Assembly (NCBI RefSeq): GCF_032854445.1 | Contig: NC_088300.1 | Coordinates: forward strand, 52,118,984-52,182,983 | DNA length: 64,000 bases | Direction of reading: 5' to 3' | Origin: Liolophura sinensis | Taxonomy: Eukaryota > Mollusca > Polyplacophora > Chitonida > Chitonidae | Shown: piece after piece, positions 39,101 to 47,795 of the stretch | Position numbering within the stretch: the stretch's first letter is position 1 | How the letters are laid out: every line of letters begins with the position of its first letter | Notes under the pieces: model-generated | Told to the model about the DNA's origin: nothing | Seen by the model: only the letters and a program-made list of their open reading frames with translations | Databases searched by the model: none | Position numbers and translations under genes: made by a program

Positions 39101-40311
39101 GCCAGTCTGGCAAAATATTGTGGAGATAGTTCACAACTATTTCAGCGAAAAAAGAAAAAAAAAAAAAAAAAAGAACAGCGTTCTGGTTACTTACCAGTAC
39201 TTCGATTATTTTCAACAGGTCAAAGACAACAACTTGCTCTCCAACAGCAACAGAGACTACAGATGCAACAACAACAACAGCAGCAGCAGCAGCAACAGCA
39301 ACAGCAGCAACAACAACAACCCCAACAACAAATGGCTAGTCAGGATCAGCTGCGGCATTTGCTCTTGAATCAGGTCAGTTAACTCTGCACCAGTTCACAA
39401 TATATTGTGGTGCACAAGTATTAAAATGTATTTGTTCAGACAGGTGCTAGTACGCCCAATTGAAAGATCTGTTAAAAGTAATATAAAATCTTTAGTTTGC
39501 TATGTGTTTGCTGAAATTGAGTATCATCATTGTGGGAAACTCATATTTGCAGAAAAATCAGTTAAAAATTGAACAGCTGCATATGTTTTAAAAATTAGTT
39601 TACAACTTGTTTTTAAAAGGTATTTCTGTCAAAGTTTTATACTTAATATTCAGAAGCATCATTTATCTCAGTCTTAATTTAACCCACAAGCGTCTTTAGA
39701 ATCAACTTTATGCTCTTCATTCCTTTTTTTCTGTGTGAAGCTTTTGTTAAAATTGGTAAAAACAGCAGAAACATTTTTAAACAATCAATCATTAGTAACC
39801 GGATATCATTATTTTACAGTAATGGCACCTTTTGTAATGATTTTCGGCGAAATCAAAATTGCTTTACTCGATGCGAGGCGGGGAGTAAAATGATTTGTGG
39901 GCGGTAGACAAGAAACAAAAAATCAGGTGTGCTAGGCCATCAATATGGAGTCAAGCTTTCATGTTTTGAATGTTAATACCCTTCGTATGATGTGGAAGTA
40001 CAGTTTACTCTTTTGAATGCGAGCTGTTGTATTTATTCTAGGTACAACAACACCAACATCAACAACAACAACAGCAGCAGCAACAACAACAACATCAGCA
40101 ACAACAACAACAACATCAGCAACAGTTGCGACAGCAGCAGTTAATGATGCAGCAGCGAGCTCGTGCAGCTGCCCCCGTGGCCCAGCCTCCTATGATGGCG
40201 CCGGCAGGACACGCTAATCAGCAAATGATGCAGCCAGGGATTCAGCAAATCGGCCAGCCTGCTGCACAAAACATTTTTGATGACTTCAATGTATTAAATG
40301 ATCTGATCTAA
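8625..40311 (+). CDS. MED25: MED25, Mediator complex subunit 25 (20 in-frame coding exons)
   Basis: Mediator subunit that docks activators onto RNA polymerase II machinery. Exons: 8625-8752, 14515-14560, 15639-15763, 16213-16311, 20119-20239, 20537-20602, 23802-23889, 24517-24585, 24987-25121, 26221-26433, 26902-27354, 28341-28449, 28983-29148, 29879-30049, 32189-32257, 33111-33164, 36074-36179, 37852-37893, 39219-39373, 40042-40311. All phases join; total 2685 nt, 894 residues (human 747). Residues 1-224: VWA domain ([59 protein letters not shown]). Residues 225-514: Pro/Gln/Ser-rich linker. Residues 515-663: ACID/PTOV domain ([33 protein letters not shown]). The tail is Met/Gln-rich with poly-Q, an LXXLL motif (LRHLL) and C-terminal [13 protein letters not shown]. 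An alternative acceptor at 39102 would truncate it. An extra exon at 33827-33927 breaks the frame. Confidence 0.95.
9150..9330. mobile_element. Short foldback / MITE-like element
   Basis: The left end (CCATCAAAATG...TTAGTGATTAATCTGGACAG) is repeated in inverted form at the right end (GTCCAGCTGTATCACTAAT...TTTTGATGG), with a second inner inverted pair (GTCTATTCTGTC against GAATAGACAG). The whole 180 bp can fold into one long imperfect hairpin. It is non-coding. The target-site duplication is unclear. Confidence 0.5.
9618..9992 (+). mobile_element. tRNA-derived SINE, full-length but degenerate
   Basis: It has a tRNA-like head with a B-box-like GGATCAAACCTGGGTCGGATCATAC, a body, and the tail GACTCCTCATCATCATGTGACTGAAAAATTGTAAAGTAC ending in ATTCATTCATT repeats. 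The same head and tail occur in the copy at 23434-23779, which supports one SINE family. Confidence 0.6.
10535..10600 (+). repeat. Dispersed repeat fragment
   Basis: The stretch running from AAGTTAAGTAGCCCACTG to AGCTGTGAAAACAACTTTG is nearly repeated in MED25 intron 14 at 31424-31470 and partly at 63405-63435. It is an unclassified interspersed element. Confidence 0.5.
14561..15638 (+). other. MED25: MED25 intron 2
   Basis: AT-rich non-coding sequence between VWA exons 2 and 3. A 72-codon open stretch at 15118-15336 shows no family resemblance and no good splice context. Nothing else was seen. Confidence 0.6.
16390..18420 (+). repeat. 107-bp minisatellite, 19 copies, in MED25 intron 4
   Basis: The word CTGAGGCTGACAG recurs every 107 bp from 16397 to 18323 with no indel (18 x 107 = 1926), giving 19 copies. 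Copies differ by few substitutions (AAAGAGAG or AAGGAGAG, CCTGTATAA or CGTGTATAA, GCGGAAAAA or GTGGAAAAT). Variant types alternate, for example GTGGAAAAT at about 17066 and 17706, so short blocks of copies have themselves been duplicated. Each unit carries a near-consensus 5' splice site (GTGTAAGTAT). Confidence 0.95.
18421..20118 (+). other. MED25: MED25 intron 4, downstream of the minisatellite
   Basis: Unique AT-rich intron sequence up to the acceptor of exon 5. A 128-codon minus-strand open stretch (19485-19871) has no recognisable domain and no conserved splice context. I see no other gene. Confidence 0.6.
20725..23023 (+). repeat. 73-bp minisatellite, about 31 copies, in MED25 intron 6
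   Basis: The unit GTTTGTCAGGTACATGGCAA... is 73 bp; the word ATGGTTTCCACATGG or a variant recurs at 73-bp steps, for example at 21372, 21445, 21518 and 21591. Truncated 46-bp units create 119-bp compound repeats (21134 to 21253 to 21372, and again at about 22075). The left end has older variants (GGTATGAGG) and the right end has an expanded GGCTTCATCTGGTTTGT variant. Because 73 is not a multiple of three and the unit lacks stops in some frames, it generates overlapping 60-136-codon open frames in all plus frames. These are artefacts. Confidence 0.95.
23024..23433 (+). other. MED25: MED25 intron 6, spacer between minisatellite and SINE
   Basis: Non-coding AT-rich sequence with no repeat or exon recognised. 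Confidence 0.5.
23434..23782 (+). mobile_element. Full-length tRNA-derived SINE in MED25 intron 6
   Basis: The head has an A-box (TGGCTCAGTTGGTAGAG) and a B-box-like GGTTAATCCTGGGTTGGATCACACC. The body reads TCGTCTCAGTGAAGCAGCACTA, and the tail CTCCTTCGTCGTCATATGACCGAAAAACTGTTAAGTACGACGTTAAACCC ends in ACTCACTCACTCA. The combination of a tRNA head, a conserved tail and a short 3' repeat is diagnostic of a SINE. It ends about 20 bp before the acceptor of exon 7, so it supplies sequence close to that splice site. Confidence 0.8.
24740..24905 (+). mobile_element. SINE fragment in MED25 intron 8
   Basis: A B-box-like GGGTTCAACTCCCAAG followed by TTTGGTCAGTAAGAATG resembles the head of the SINE at 6235-6445. 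Degenerate. Confidence 0.4.
25230..25342 (+). mobile_element. 5'-truncated SINE (CAAATAAATAAA tail)
   Basis: The 3' part of a SINE: GGATTTCCCCCAGGCTCTGCTCGGCTTTCTCACACCATAATGC followed by ATTCAAATAAATAAATAA. It is the same family as the inverted copy at 25386-25632, just beside it, so the two form a loose inverted pair. Confidence 0.6.
25386..25632 (-). mobile_element. Full-length tRNA-derived SINE, inverted
   Basis: Read on the minus strand it starts GGGGCCTTTGTGGCTCAGTTGGTTAGTGCG (A-box) at 25632, passes the body motif TTCCTCCCACCATAATAC and ends in CACCAATCAAATAAATAAAT at 25386. Partial copies of the same family lie at 33486-33672 and 42245-42370. Confidence 0.8.
26705..26741. repeat. (TA)n microsatellite in intron 10
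   Basis: A pure TA run upstream of exon 11. Its counterpart lies at about 50026-50060 in copy 1, so it was carried along in the duplication. Confidence 0.9.
27355..28340 (+). other. MED25: MED25 intron 11 (parent of the intron repeated in the downstream copies)
   Basis: It contains a degenerate SINE tail (about 27400-27470, GACTCCTCCTCGTCCC...AAGTACAACG), a segment at 27880-28030 that is also present in degraded form at 32610-32765, and a tandem array of a roughly 21-bp unit (CTACTTTGTTGTAGAATAAG) at 28215-28322 just before the exon 12 acceptor. All of these recur in the three downstream copies. Confidence 0.7.
28215..28322 (+). repeat. Short tandem repeat (about 21-bp unit) next to exon 12 acceptor
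   Basis: Repeats of CTACTTTGTTGTAGAA(A/T)AAG. The unit number and variants differ in each downstream copy (about 51525-51635, 56180-56290 and 60790-60895), so the array has changed since the duplications. It sits where the branch point and polypyrimidine tract of exon 12 would be expected. Confidence 0.8.
29350..29524 (+). mobile_element. 5'-truncated SINE in MED25 intron 13
   Basis: It has GGTTTCTTCCCACCATAATGCTGGCCGCGG and ends in CACCAATCAAATAAATAAATAAAT. It is the same family as the SINE at 25386-25632. Degraded copies were carried along at about 53712-53852 and 58370-58512. Confidence 0.75.
29600..29832 (+). mobile_element. tRNA-derived SINE upstream of MED25 exon 14
   Basis: It has an A-box-like TTGGCTCAGATGGTTACAGTG and a B-box-like GGGTGTTCAAATCCAGC. 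The tail has GTTAAAACGTTTGTCAAGTACAGAAGC. Duplicated copies lie at about 53925-54155, 58585-58815 and 61870-62100. The 70-codon open frame across it is a shadow of the SINE. Confidence 0.7.
30050..32188 (+). other. MED25: MED25 intron 14
   Basis: Non-coding. It has a (TA)n microsatellite at 30755-30786, immediately at the position where the downstream tandem units rejoin exon 11, and the dispersed repeat fragment at 31424-31470. The segment 30050-31445 is duplicated (with deletions) at 62319-63440. Confidence 0.7.
30755..30786. repeat. (TA)n microsatellite at duplication breakpoint position
   Basis: A TA run directly after GTCACAGTAAAAG. In copies 1 and 2 the sequence breaks off exactly here and continues with the middle of exon 11. 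In copy 3 the TA run is kept (about 62803-62833). Confidence 0.85.
32610..32765 (+). repeat. Degraded second copy of an intron 11 segment, inside intron 15
   Basis: TTTTGTTGGATTGGCCAGTTTGGGG...GCATTCAGAATATGCTTGAATAAACACCATGCAAA aligns by eye with 27895-28010 (GGTTGGATTGGCCAGTTTCGGG...CCTTCAGAATATTCTTAAATAAACACATTGCAAA). It is either an older duplication within MED25 or an unclassified interspersed element. Confidence 0.6.
33486..33672 (-). mobile_element. SINE, inverted, lacking its tRNA head
   Basis: TTTATTTGATTGGTGTTTTACGCCGTACTCAAGAATATTTCTC...GGTGGGAGGAAACCGGGCAGAGCCCAGG, ending in GAACTCACAGCAACCACATTGG. It is the same family as 25386-25632. Confidence 0.8.
33827..33927 (+). other. MED25: Optional MED25 exon that breaks the reading frame (exon 16b)
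   Basis: The segment between an acceptor (TTGACAG) and a donor (CTG|GTAGGG) is open in the phase that exon 16 donates and has MED25-tail composition ([20 protein letters not shown]). Its length is 101 nt (3n+2). The next exon (36074) must start in phase 0, and the remaining exons total a multiple of three only if this one is skipped. Without splicing at 33927 the frame ends at TAG 33929-33931. It could be a cassette or poison exon, an alternative last exon giving a protein of about 738 residues without the Gln-rich tail, or a normal exon with a one-base assembly error. Confidence 0.6.
33932..36073 (+). other. MED25: MED25 intron before exon 17 (36074)
   Basis: AT-rich, non-coding, with a 5'-truncated SINE at about 35255-35355 (GATGGTTGTGGGTTTCTGCAGGCTC, ending in ACACCAATAAAATAAATAGATAAA). 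Nothing else recognised. Confidence 0.6.
36180..39218 (+). other. MED25: MED25 introns around the 42-nt exon at 37852-37893
   Basis: Two AT-rich introns flanking a small exon that encodes [15 protein letters not shown]. An A-rich run (about 39150-39172) lies 45-70 bp before the exon 19 acceptor. An alternative acceptor at 39102 would add ten codons and then stop (TAG at about 39128). No other gene seen. Confidence 0.6.
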
Positions 40312-42000
40312 GAACTGAAAATGTTCATGGTTAGCCTAAATTATTTTGTCAGTGGTCAATCCAAAGCATTGAGACACTGCAGGCATAGACTTCTCTTCAT
40401 CCTTTCTGCATGAGGAGCTTATCATTGAAAGTGAAAGTGCGAGTGGAGAACTCGGAAAAAGGGATGTGTGAATCTATATAAAGATGACAGCATGAGAGTC
40501 ATCTCTTTTTTTCATCTGTACATGGTGATGGTGACTGTATTATCCAAACTCAATTCTTTATTCTGACCTTTTTGAGAAAGGCACATCAACATTGAACCAG
40601 TGGTGATACAAAATTTTAAAACATGCTATCATCATATATTTTAATGAAGTACCGGTACTGGAGTATTTATACAATTATTGTGGCAACATTGCACTGTTTA
40701 AATTTACATGAGTATATAAACTATTGGCTTCATGATTATTTTATATGCTTAAGTTCATATCAGTATTTATGTGTAAATAGCATGCAATGAACTGCTAACA
40801 TTATGGCAGTTTTTTTCAGTAAAACTGATGAAATTATGATATATTTAATGTTGCTGTCTTGAAACCATTTCATTGGAATACTAGGAACACATTTGTTCAC
40901 ATTTCTTCCTGTAAAAAAGGAACTTATTGTAATACTTCTGATTTTAGGAGTGCTGAAAGTAAAAAAAAAAATTATGTTTGTCTTCGGAAAAGTAGAGATA
41001 TGTATAAGTTGTTTATTCGATGGACTAACTATGTGAGAAAAGAAAAACTGTATATTTCTGCTACAGTTGCATGTATATTGGCTAAGAGCAGACCAGACAG
41101 TATGACTGGTTCTATGCAGTATCTTCCAGTTTGTTTTCTGTATATCGTACAGACTGTTGTAAAATCTTTTGATTTTTCTGGTGTGTTTGTGTTCACTTCT
41201 ATGGAATATTTTACTGCATATGGGAAATAACTTAAAATGCTCTGGAGTCTGTTATGTGTGGAAAATCAAAATTGTTCAAAGCCGGTTCCATAAATATACA
41301 GTGTGGGGGGTTGTGTCTCTGATAAGCATGGAAATTGATGTCAAGCACAAGGACTTTTCTTCTGCAGTTTGTTTTTTAAGCCACATGTACTTAATAAGAA
41401 AAAATGGATTCCACTATACTTGTTTATTTTTATTCTGCTGTACATATACTTAAATGCATGTACCATATGAAATGTTGCCTGCTGTTTCTTTATGGATTGA
41501 CAATGTAACTTAATATGCATGTTCAGTGAACAATTCAGTGAAATTTTGAATGAATTTGCCAGGCACAAAATATTTATTTCGCTGTTTTGGGGTTTTTTTT
41601 TTTTGGAAAAGTAGAATTACAGATTTTCGAGCACCTCTTCAAGATAAGCATTTTTTGAAAACGTCTGAAAATGTATTATAAGACTTAAGATTTATCTGTA
41701 TACCACTTCCATTTGAATATGGACAGTTTGTGCCTTTGTGAAAAGGTGAAATCATTAGAGTTAGGAACCATTGTTGTATATAGTATGCTCTCATCTTTAA
41801 ATATATTTCATGAATAACACCATGTTTTCCCCATCTTTTTGATTTCTGGCAAAATAAGAAAAAAAAAAAAAAACTTGAGAAAAGCAGATAGTAATCAGTC
41901 AGATTATTGATACCGGTGCTTAAGGTGTATTTAGAGGAAAACATTTCTTATCGTTATTGTGACACAAAATGAACGAATAGCTGAACACCACTTCAGCAAT
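40312..42000 (+). other. MED25: MED25 3' untranslated region (extent inferred)
   Basis: Follows the TAA at 40309-40311. AT-rich, with no open frame conserved in a known family and no canonical AATAAA clearly placed near a T/G-rich element, so the polyadenylation site is not resolved. The stretch 41465-42000 reappears at 63476-64000 at the end of the ACID array. Confidence 0.5.
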
Positions 42001-42055
42001 TCTGCAGCCATATTGCAGCGTTTACCCTGAACTACAGGAATAGGACACAAGGAGT
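41968..42055 (+). mobile_element. SINE tail fragment
   Basis: GAATAGCTGAACACCACTTCAGCAATTCTGCAGCCATATTGCAGCG resembles the 'CCACACTCAGCAATATT...ATATGGCGGCG' core of mollusc-type SINEs. A second piece lies at 44982-45040 (TTATGGCTTAACACCACATCAGCAATATTTCATCCATATTGTGGCG). It is also the last sequence in the window (63975-64000). Confidence 0.5.
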
Positions 42056-42244
42056 ATTCGTTAGGTTTTCCACCTGTAATGGCTTATTACTTGACCAGGG
42101 GACACCAAGCTGCGAATACAAATGCAATATATCAATGAAAAACTAGGAAAGGTAGTCATTGCCATCCAGCTGCAGAAGCAGTGGGTTAGACTTTGTGGTC
42201 TGTAATTCACCTGTTAGATGAAATAGCCACCAAGGGTCCTATAA

Positions 42245-42370
42245 GTTATTTGATTGGTTTTTACGCTATACTCAAGAATATTTCTCTTAAACAATGGTAG
42301 CCAGCATTGTGGTGGGAGGAACTCTGGCAGAGCCCAGGGGAGACCCACAACCATATGCAGGTTACCTCAT
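42245..42370 (-). mobile_element. Truncated SINE, inverted
   Basis: TTATTTGATTGGTTTTTACGCTATACTCAAGAATATTTCTC...GTGGTGGGAGGAACTCTGGCAGAGCCCAGGGG. It is the same family as 25386-25632, cut off before the tRNA head. Confidence 0.75.
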
Positions 42371-42551
42371 GAGTTTAAGGCCATGCTCTACGCCTTCTAA
42401 ATATATGCGGTACAGTTTATGTAATGTACAACCACACTAAGTTTGAATTGTCTTCAGAATGATGGGACTGATGTGAACATTGCTCTGAAGAATGATTTCA
42501 TATGAATTTTCATTTAATACACAAATTTTGCAAACGAGCCGTTCTATCTGA

Positions 42552-43006
42552 GGTACAGTCAGTGATGTAGATCTGCTTACATTCCTTACAGCGCGTGCAC
42601 TCTACGTTTCGCTTAACATCACTGCCACCAATAGACTGGACCAATAAGCTGGACCTATGGAGCATGAGGACACACGTAGGTTTGTTAGATTAGCCTCATC
42701 ACTTGTGTCCTCACTCATCGCTTACGGAGTTATTTAGTCAGCATTCATCAATGAAATTCTTTTAGCTGTTGTTCAGAATCATGTTGCACATTCTCTTGAT
42801 ACAGAGAATGCATGTGTATAAAGTACTATTAGAGATGAAGGCTGAGACGGATTGATTGTGATTTCTGACATCACTTTCTGCCTCATCACCGTGACCTCGG
42901 TGTTGTTCAAGATTCCAGTACAAAATTTGCTATTGGTGGCAGTGATGTATAGCAAAAGGTAGAGAATGGTGCATGCGCTGCCAGGAGTACATCTGCAGGT
43001 TACTGA
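42552..43006. mobile_element. Foldback element with inverted arms of about 80 bp
   Basis: The left arm, 42552-42634, ends CACTGCCACCAATAG. The right arm, 42930-43006, starts CTATTGGTGGCAGTG and continues to match the reverse complement of the left arm (TAGAG..GTGCA.GCGCTG....GTA..ATCTGCA) with gaps. The 295-bp centre has its own inverted pair (GAGGACACACG against CTTGTGTCCTC). No transposase is present, so this is a non-autonomous foldback or MITE-like element. Confidence 0.6.
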
Positions 43007-44549
43007 AGTAATGTTCTGTACATCAGGTGTCAACGGGGATCTTCTGATTCAGTTTTTCACTTTGATAGGTAACTGGTGGCACACAGTGGTTTCCATGAGC
43101 TGGACTCAAACATGGGTCAACAGTTAGTCAGTTCCTCTCCAGGTCATGGCTTTGGCAGCCAGAGTATAAAGCAAGCATTGATGATCACTGCCTTGTTAGC
43201 TTGTAATCTCACTGACACACCATTGTCTTGTATTATCTTCACCTCCTTTAATCACAGAAAAAACAAAGATTTTTTCTCCAGATTTTCTTAGCGTTTATTG
43301 TAAGTTAAGCCAGGACAAACCGGATGATTTGTGAATGTCAGAGAACTGGTCAGTGATCACATCAACAGGCTAACATTTACAACCCTAAATATGTAACATA
43401 GAAACAATGTGACAAAATGATGAGGGTGAAAAAATCTAAGTGAAATGGAAAGGTCCTTTTCCAGCGTACAAGTACATGTATGTTTAATTTTAGACTTCCC
43501 CAATGATTTCTCTTTTCTGCCACACATACAGTTCATGTGGTGATAAATGGTTACGTGAATTAAGCAAATATTCCACGAATCATTATGACGGGTGTTCATA
43601 TGACCAAATGATGCACAACTTTAAACTATTTAGATAGATAGAATTTGTGGTCTACAAATACTCCACTGGAGTTCAATGTCTACGACAAGACAGCAGTTTT
43701 CAATATGTGTACTATACCCCTAACTCAGGCACAGCTGGCCACAGAACCCCATGAATTTTCCATACGCGACAATGTAAACGTTTTGCGCTGTAGCTCAGCC
43801 CCAAACATTCCGTTGCCAATAAGCTTTGGTGCATACCTGACCCAGTCTGTGAGACAGAAGCCATTAAAATCTTGACATAGGTTGACCGTCAAAATCTGGA
43901 ACTTTCCATGCCGGCGGCTGAGAGGGGTGCCTAGCAACGCCAAGGCGACGTCACTTGCATCCTCATCACCACCTATCTCCTTGTGTCCTCTCGCCCATTA
44001 TTTCAAACTTTCATCAGTAAATCTCATACCTGCCCAAAGCTTAGACCATTTCCAGTATTTTGATACCAAGCATGCCCCTGTACACCAAAAACGGGAGGCT
44101 GGCAGCAAAAAAAAGCAGTGCATTACATTCTAAAATAGGCCTATACAGAATTACATTGGTCCCTCCCGAAAAACGGAAGTTGTAATGTAATGTACTGCTA
44201 GGCAAGACCGTAAAAGAGATCCTTCTGTGTACAGAATAAGCTCATCAACAAATACAATATACCAACATCTGTGAAAATGACTCACATTTTACATCTAACC
44301 ACAAAATGAAGTCAATATCGCCAATACACAGGGCCTTCCTTTCAAAACACCACTTGCACACAATTATCTCCCCTTTTGAGCAAGCCAAGCACAAACCTTG
44401 CCAAGCATGTAACGTTTGTGAAGCCAATCCAGTTGGTGTTTTCAGGACACCCATCACAAACTCGCCAATCAGCTTCTGGAACAAAGCCATTTAATGGATA
44501 CTAAACATAATACTACAGCTTATCCCCCCAACATGCATCGGGGCTGTAA

Positions 44550-44675
44550 AATCACCAGCTTATCTCTCGCAGACATCAACCTAACTGTCACTATCACTAT
44601 CACCAGCTTATCTCTCATAGGCATTTATCTGTCGGTACCATCCCCAGCTTATCTCTTGCAGACATTTATCTTACA
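44550..44675 (+). repeat. Small tandem repeat, three diverged units
   Basis: (A/C)CCAGCTTATCTCT(C/T)(G/A)(C/T)AG occurs at 44552, 44600 and 44644, spaced 48 and 44 bp. Non-coding. Confidence 0.6.
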
Positions 44676-45419
44676 GGACCAGGTTTTTACACGTCTGCTG
44701 ACATGGTAACAATTCCTGACTCACTAACAAATGCCTCTCTCAATCCAATCCAATCCATACAACAAGCAATCACAAAAGAGTGACCTATCGTGAGTATGAT
44801 AAACTACTTACAAAAAGTAGTTCACTCATAAATATAAGGTATGTGTCACAATGGGCCGATGACAAACAAAGATCTAAAGTCCTGTTGTATAGGTTGATAT
44901 ATAAACACGCTATTCCAGACATTCTCTAAGAGCTAATTCTGTAACATCTCACTAAGTAAACCAAACAGAATGAATGAATGAAAGAAAGGTTATGGCTTAA
45001 CACCACATCAGCAATATTTCATCCATATTGTGGCGACAAAAAATCAATAAGAAACACAAATTTTAATTCTGAATTGTGAAGTGCAGGTGCTGATAATGTG
45101 ACCAAAGCTGTTTAGTTTAACAACACGTAGACCAGTTACACACTGATCTATAATGATGCTCATAATGTTGCCTTCAATTTCAGAGTGTTGTAGATTGCTG
45201 AGCCAAATATCAAAGTGCAAGACATTCATTTCATTACTTTAGTCACTCATTTGGAAAAAGATAACCTGAAATTTTGTGTCAACAATAACATAACAAAAAG
45301 ATTTCAAATAACGAGCGGTGGAAACCACAGCAGAAACAAAACTGTTATCCTTCACACCCAGCATCAGTTTATAATCAATACTTGACAGGCCCAACTTAAA
45401 CCATCATTAAAGAGCTTTC

Positions 45420-45760
45420 ATATTGTGACATGCGATCATTAGTATGCGTTGCATACGAAGGACAGTTACGGTCCTACCGTTCGTTTCTTTTGGTGTTGTA
45501 ATTTTGTATGATTTTATATACAACCGGCGCCTGGTCACATGACCAGACGACATCTTTGTTTGTGAGCGAGGGAAACACGAGATAGAGCACAACGAAAAAC
45601 TAGGTAAAGATTCAATTTTATACAACATCGCGACATAAGATTTGTATAATACAGTCTTAAAATGGTTATAGTGTCCAGTTGTTTACAAGCGCGCCGTGAA
45701 GCTGCTGTGATTTTGACCATGTGGAGTTTTGTGACGGACCGCGTGATCGTTGTGAAATTG
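45420..45760. promoter_or_regulatory. CpG-richer segment with palindromes; promoter-like, uncertain
   Basis: Against its AT-rich surroundings this stretch contains CGCC, GCGCGCCGTG and CGGACCGCGTG, an inverted repeat CTGGTCA-CA-TGACCAG (45531-45546) and a hairpin AGGAC-AGTTACG-GTCCT (about 45460-45476). A donor-like CTAG|GTAAAG follows at about 45604. It lies upstream of the ACID array and could be the start of a transcript, but no start codon or linked exon is proven. Confidence 0.3.
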
Positions 45761-47409
45761 TAAGGTGTGAGCCTTTGTACAACTTCAGCAATATAAGTGG
45801 CGGGCGGTCATGCAGATAGTTTGTTTTGTGTTGATCTGATGTTCTGTTTGAGTTTTGTACATGTCGTGTGTAATTAGTGTTTCTGAATAGCTGCATTTTT
45901 TTTTTGTTTTTTTTACTCTGAAGCCATACGCCATAGAATACTGATGTGTTAACACTCAGTCAGATGCTGCCCATCTGATTACTATGCCGGCTGCTGTGTT
46001 TTATTAGGGGAAATGTATAGAGTAATGGTACTGCTAGTTTAGACGTTTTGGTTTGTACGGTTGCATAATATGTATAATAAGTGCTTTTAGGGTGAATGTT
46101 TGTTAATTCTATTGCTTACTGGATTTTTTATGCAGGTGTTCAAAGTTTATTCAAAGTATCGTGTTCTAGGACACATGGGGATGTCATATAGCGTTGCTGC
46201 GTTGTATTAGCCAGAAGTAATAATTTCCACATTTTTCAAGTACCAGTCAGTTTCAAACATTTCAGGTGTCAGGGCCTAATCCAGCCCTTTTTGGCATCCG
46301 ATTACCGGACGCTGCCGTTCACTCAAGTGCTCGTTGCAATCAAGATTAACAAAAAAAAAAGAAACAGTCTGAATTCATTATAAGACTCTTATTATCTACT
46401 TAGTTGCTAGGCTTTAGCTAGATATTAGTTTTGGCGAATATAATTTCTGTGTGGTGAAAATGCCTTTCATCGTTAGTTATGTAGATTTAAAGTTCGTAAA
46501 GTTACTCAAATTTAATGTTGGATCCAGAATTAAGAAGGAATATTTGACTTCATTGTGAAAGAACTTGGTTATGAAAACAACAAACCTTTTTAAAGAGCAT
46601 TTAAAATCAGAAATGTATGCCTGAAGAAGGTGACGAAAATTGGATGATAATTCAGTATATAAATAATATATAATTGATAATTCAATTAGCATTCGGATTA
46701 TGTGGGCCGTTAATTACTTTCAATTTACTTTCCAAAAAAAAAAAATGCTGACTGACCAACCCAACTTCAAAAAACATCCTTAAACTGAGTTTGAGGGCTA
46801 GGTACATGTTGTGGTGTGCAATTGAAATTTTCGACAATGAGGTGCCCTTCACCTGTGGTTCCACCCCCTGCCCTTGTGAGAACGGATTAGGCTCTGGGTT
46901 TCCTTTGACGTTGTTAGTTCTACTGTTTGTGCTGTTCTCTGCATATAGTTGTTATATGTAAGAAGGTTTAGGTAGGTTGTCAGCAGCGGCGGCACCCTGT
47001 CTTATTGAGGATGCTTGAATTTGGAATTCCACCCTAGCTGTCGTAATATGTATATGGAACTGTGGATGTAGATGTGAATGGAATTGCAGTTGTGTAAACT
47101 GCTCATATCAATATAATTGTCTTGTGGTATACATATAACTAACTGTAATTTGGTCATTGTGTTTGTTCCATTCAGGGTTGGTTTCTATGACTGCCACACA
47201 TGCTGAAATAGACACCAATTACCTATCATCATGAGCTGGTGTTCTGGTTCCTGCCTTACAATATGAGACGCTAAAGTTAAAATTGTAGGAAAGCAGTCAT
47301 CAGTTTTAATTATAGAAGTATGAAGTGTACCGTCAGAAACTTATATCTGCAGTATCACATTTTTTAAACTGTGACAGACCGAATAATATCCCAGAATTGT
47401 TAATTGCAT

Positions 47410-47592
47410 TTAATATAATGTTTCACTGTGGCAATAGATGATATTTGACATAAAGTCAGGGTTTTTTTCTTTATCTGAAGAGGTGACATCCATTGAGAAG
47501 GTGATAATAGGCTTCTTCTTGTCCATCAGCTGGAACGGCGCCTTGCTCATGGGATACGAACTTAGCTGGCCATGATCATGGTACTTCAACAC
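47410..47592 (-). CDS. Isolated terminal-exon-like reading frame, unknown protein
   Basis: On the minus strand an acceptor (TTGTATTTATCAG) is followed by 60 codons and a stop: VLKYHDHGQLSSYPMSKAPF ... PIITFSMDVTSSDKEKNPDF ... CHSETLY. The composition looks like real protein, balanced and hydrophilic, not like translated intron. I do not recognise the family. No partner exon was found upstream on the minus strand, so it may be a displaced exon. The acceptor itself lies in a small tandem repeat (47586-47795). Confidence 0.35.
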   Translation of the reverse strand: MLKYHDHGQLSSYPMSKAPFQLMDKKKPIITFSMDVTSSDKEKNPDFMSNIIYCHSETLY

Positions 47593-47795
47593 CTGATAAA
47601 TACAACGGCAGCTCAGCATCACTACTTAGTCACATTATACATGTATTTCATCACCTGATCAATACTCTGGCAGCTCAGCATCGCTACACAGTCACATTAT
47701 ATGTGTATTTCATCACCTGATAAATACAGTCAGGTCACATTATACATGTATTTCATCACCTGATAAATACAATCAGGTCACATAATACTTGTATG
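47586..47795. repeat. Tandem repeat containing copies of a splice-acceptor sequence
   Basis: TTCA(A/T)CACCTGAT(A/C)AATAC recurs at about 47585, 47648, 47707 and 47752, with GTCACATTATACATGT between units (units about 60 and 45 bp). On the minus strand each unit reads TATTTATCAGGTG, the acceptor of the exon at 47410-47592. Confidence 0.7.

Noticed and set aside
40017-40217. Threonine/alanine-rich frame in the last MED25 exon
   Set aside because: Out-of-frame reading of the CAA/CAG repeats. The MED25 frame continues through to the conserved acidic C-terminus.
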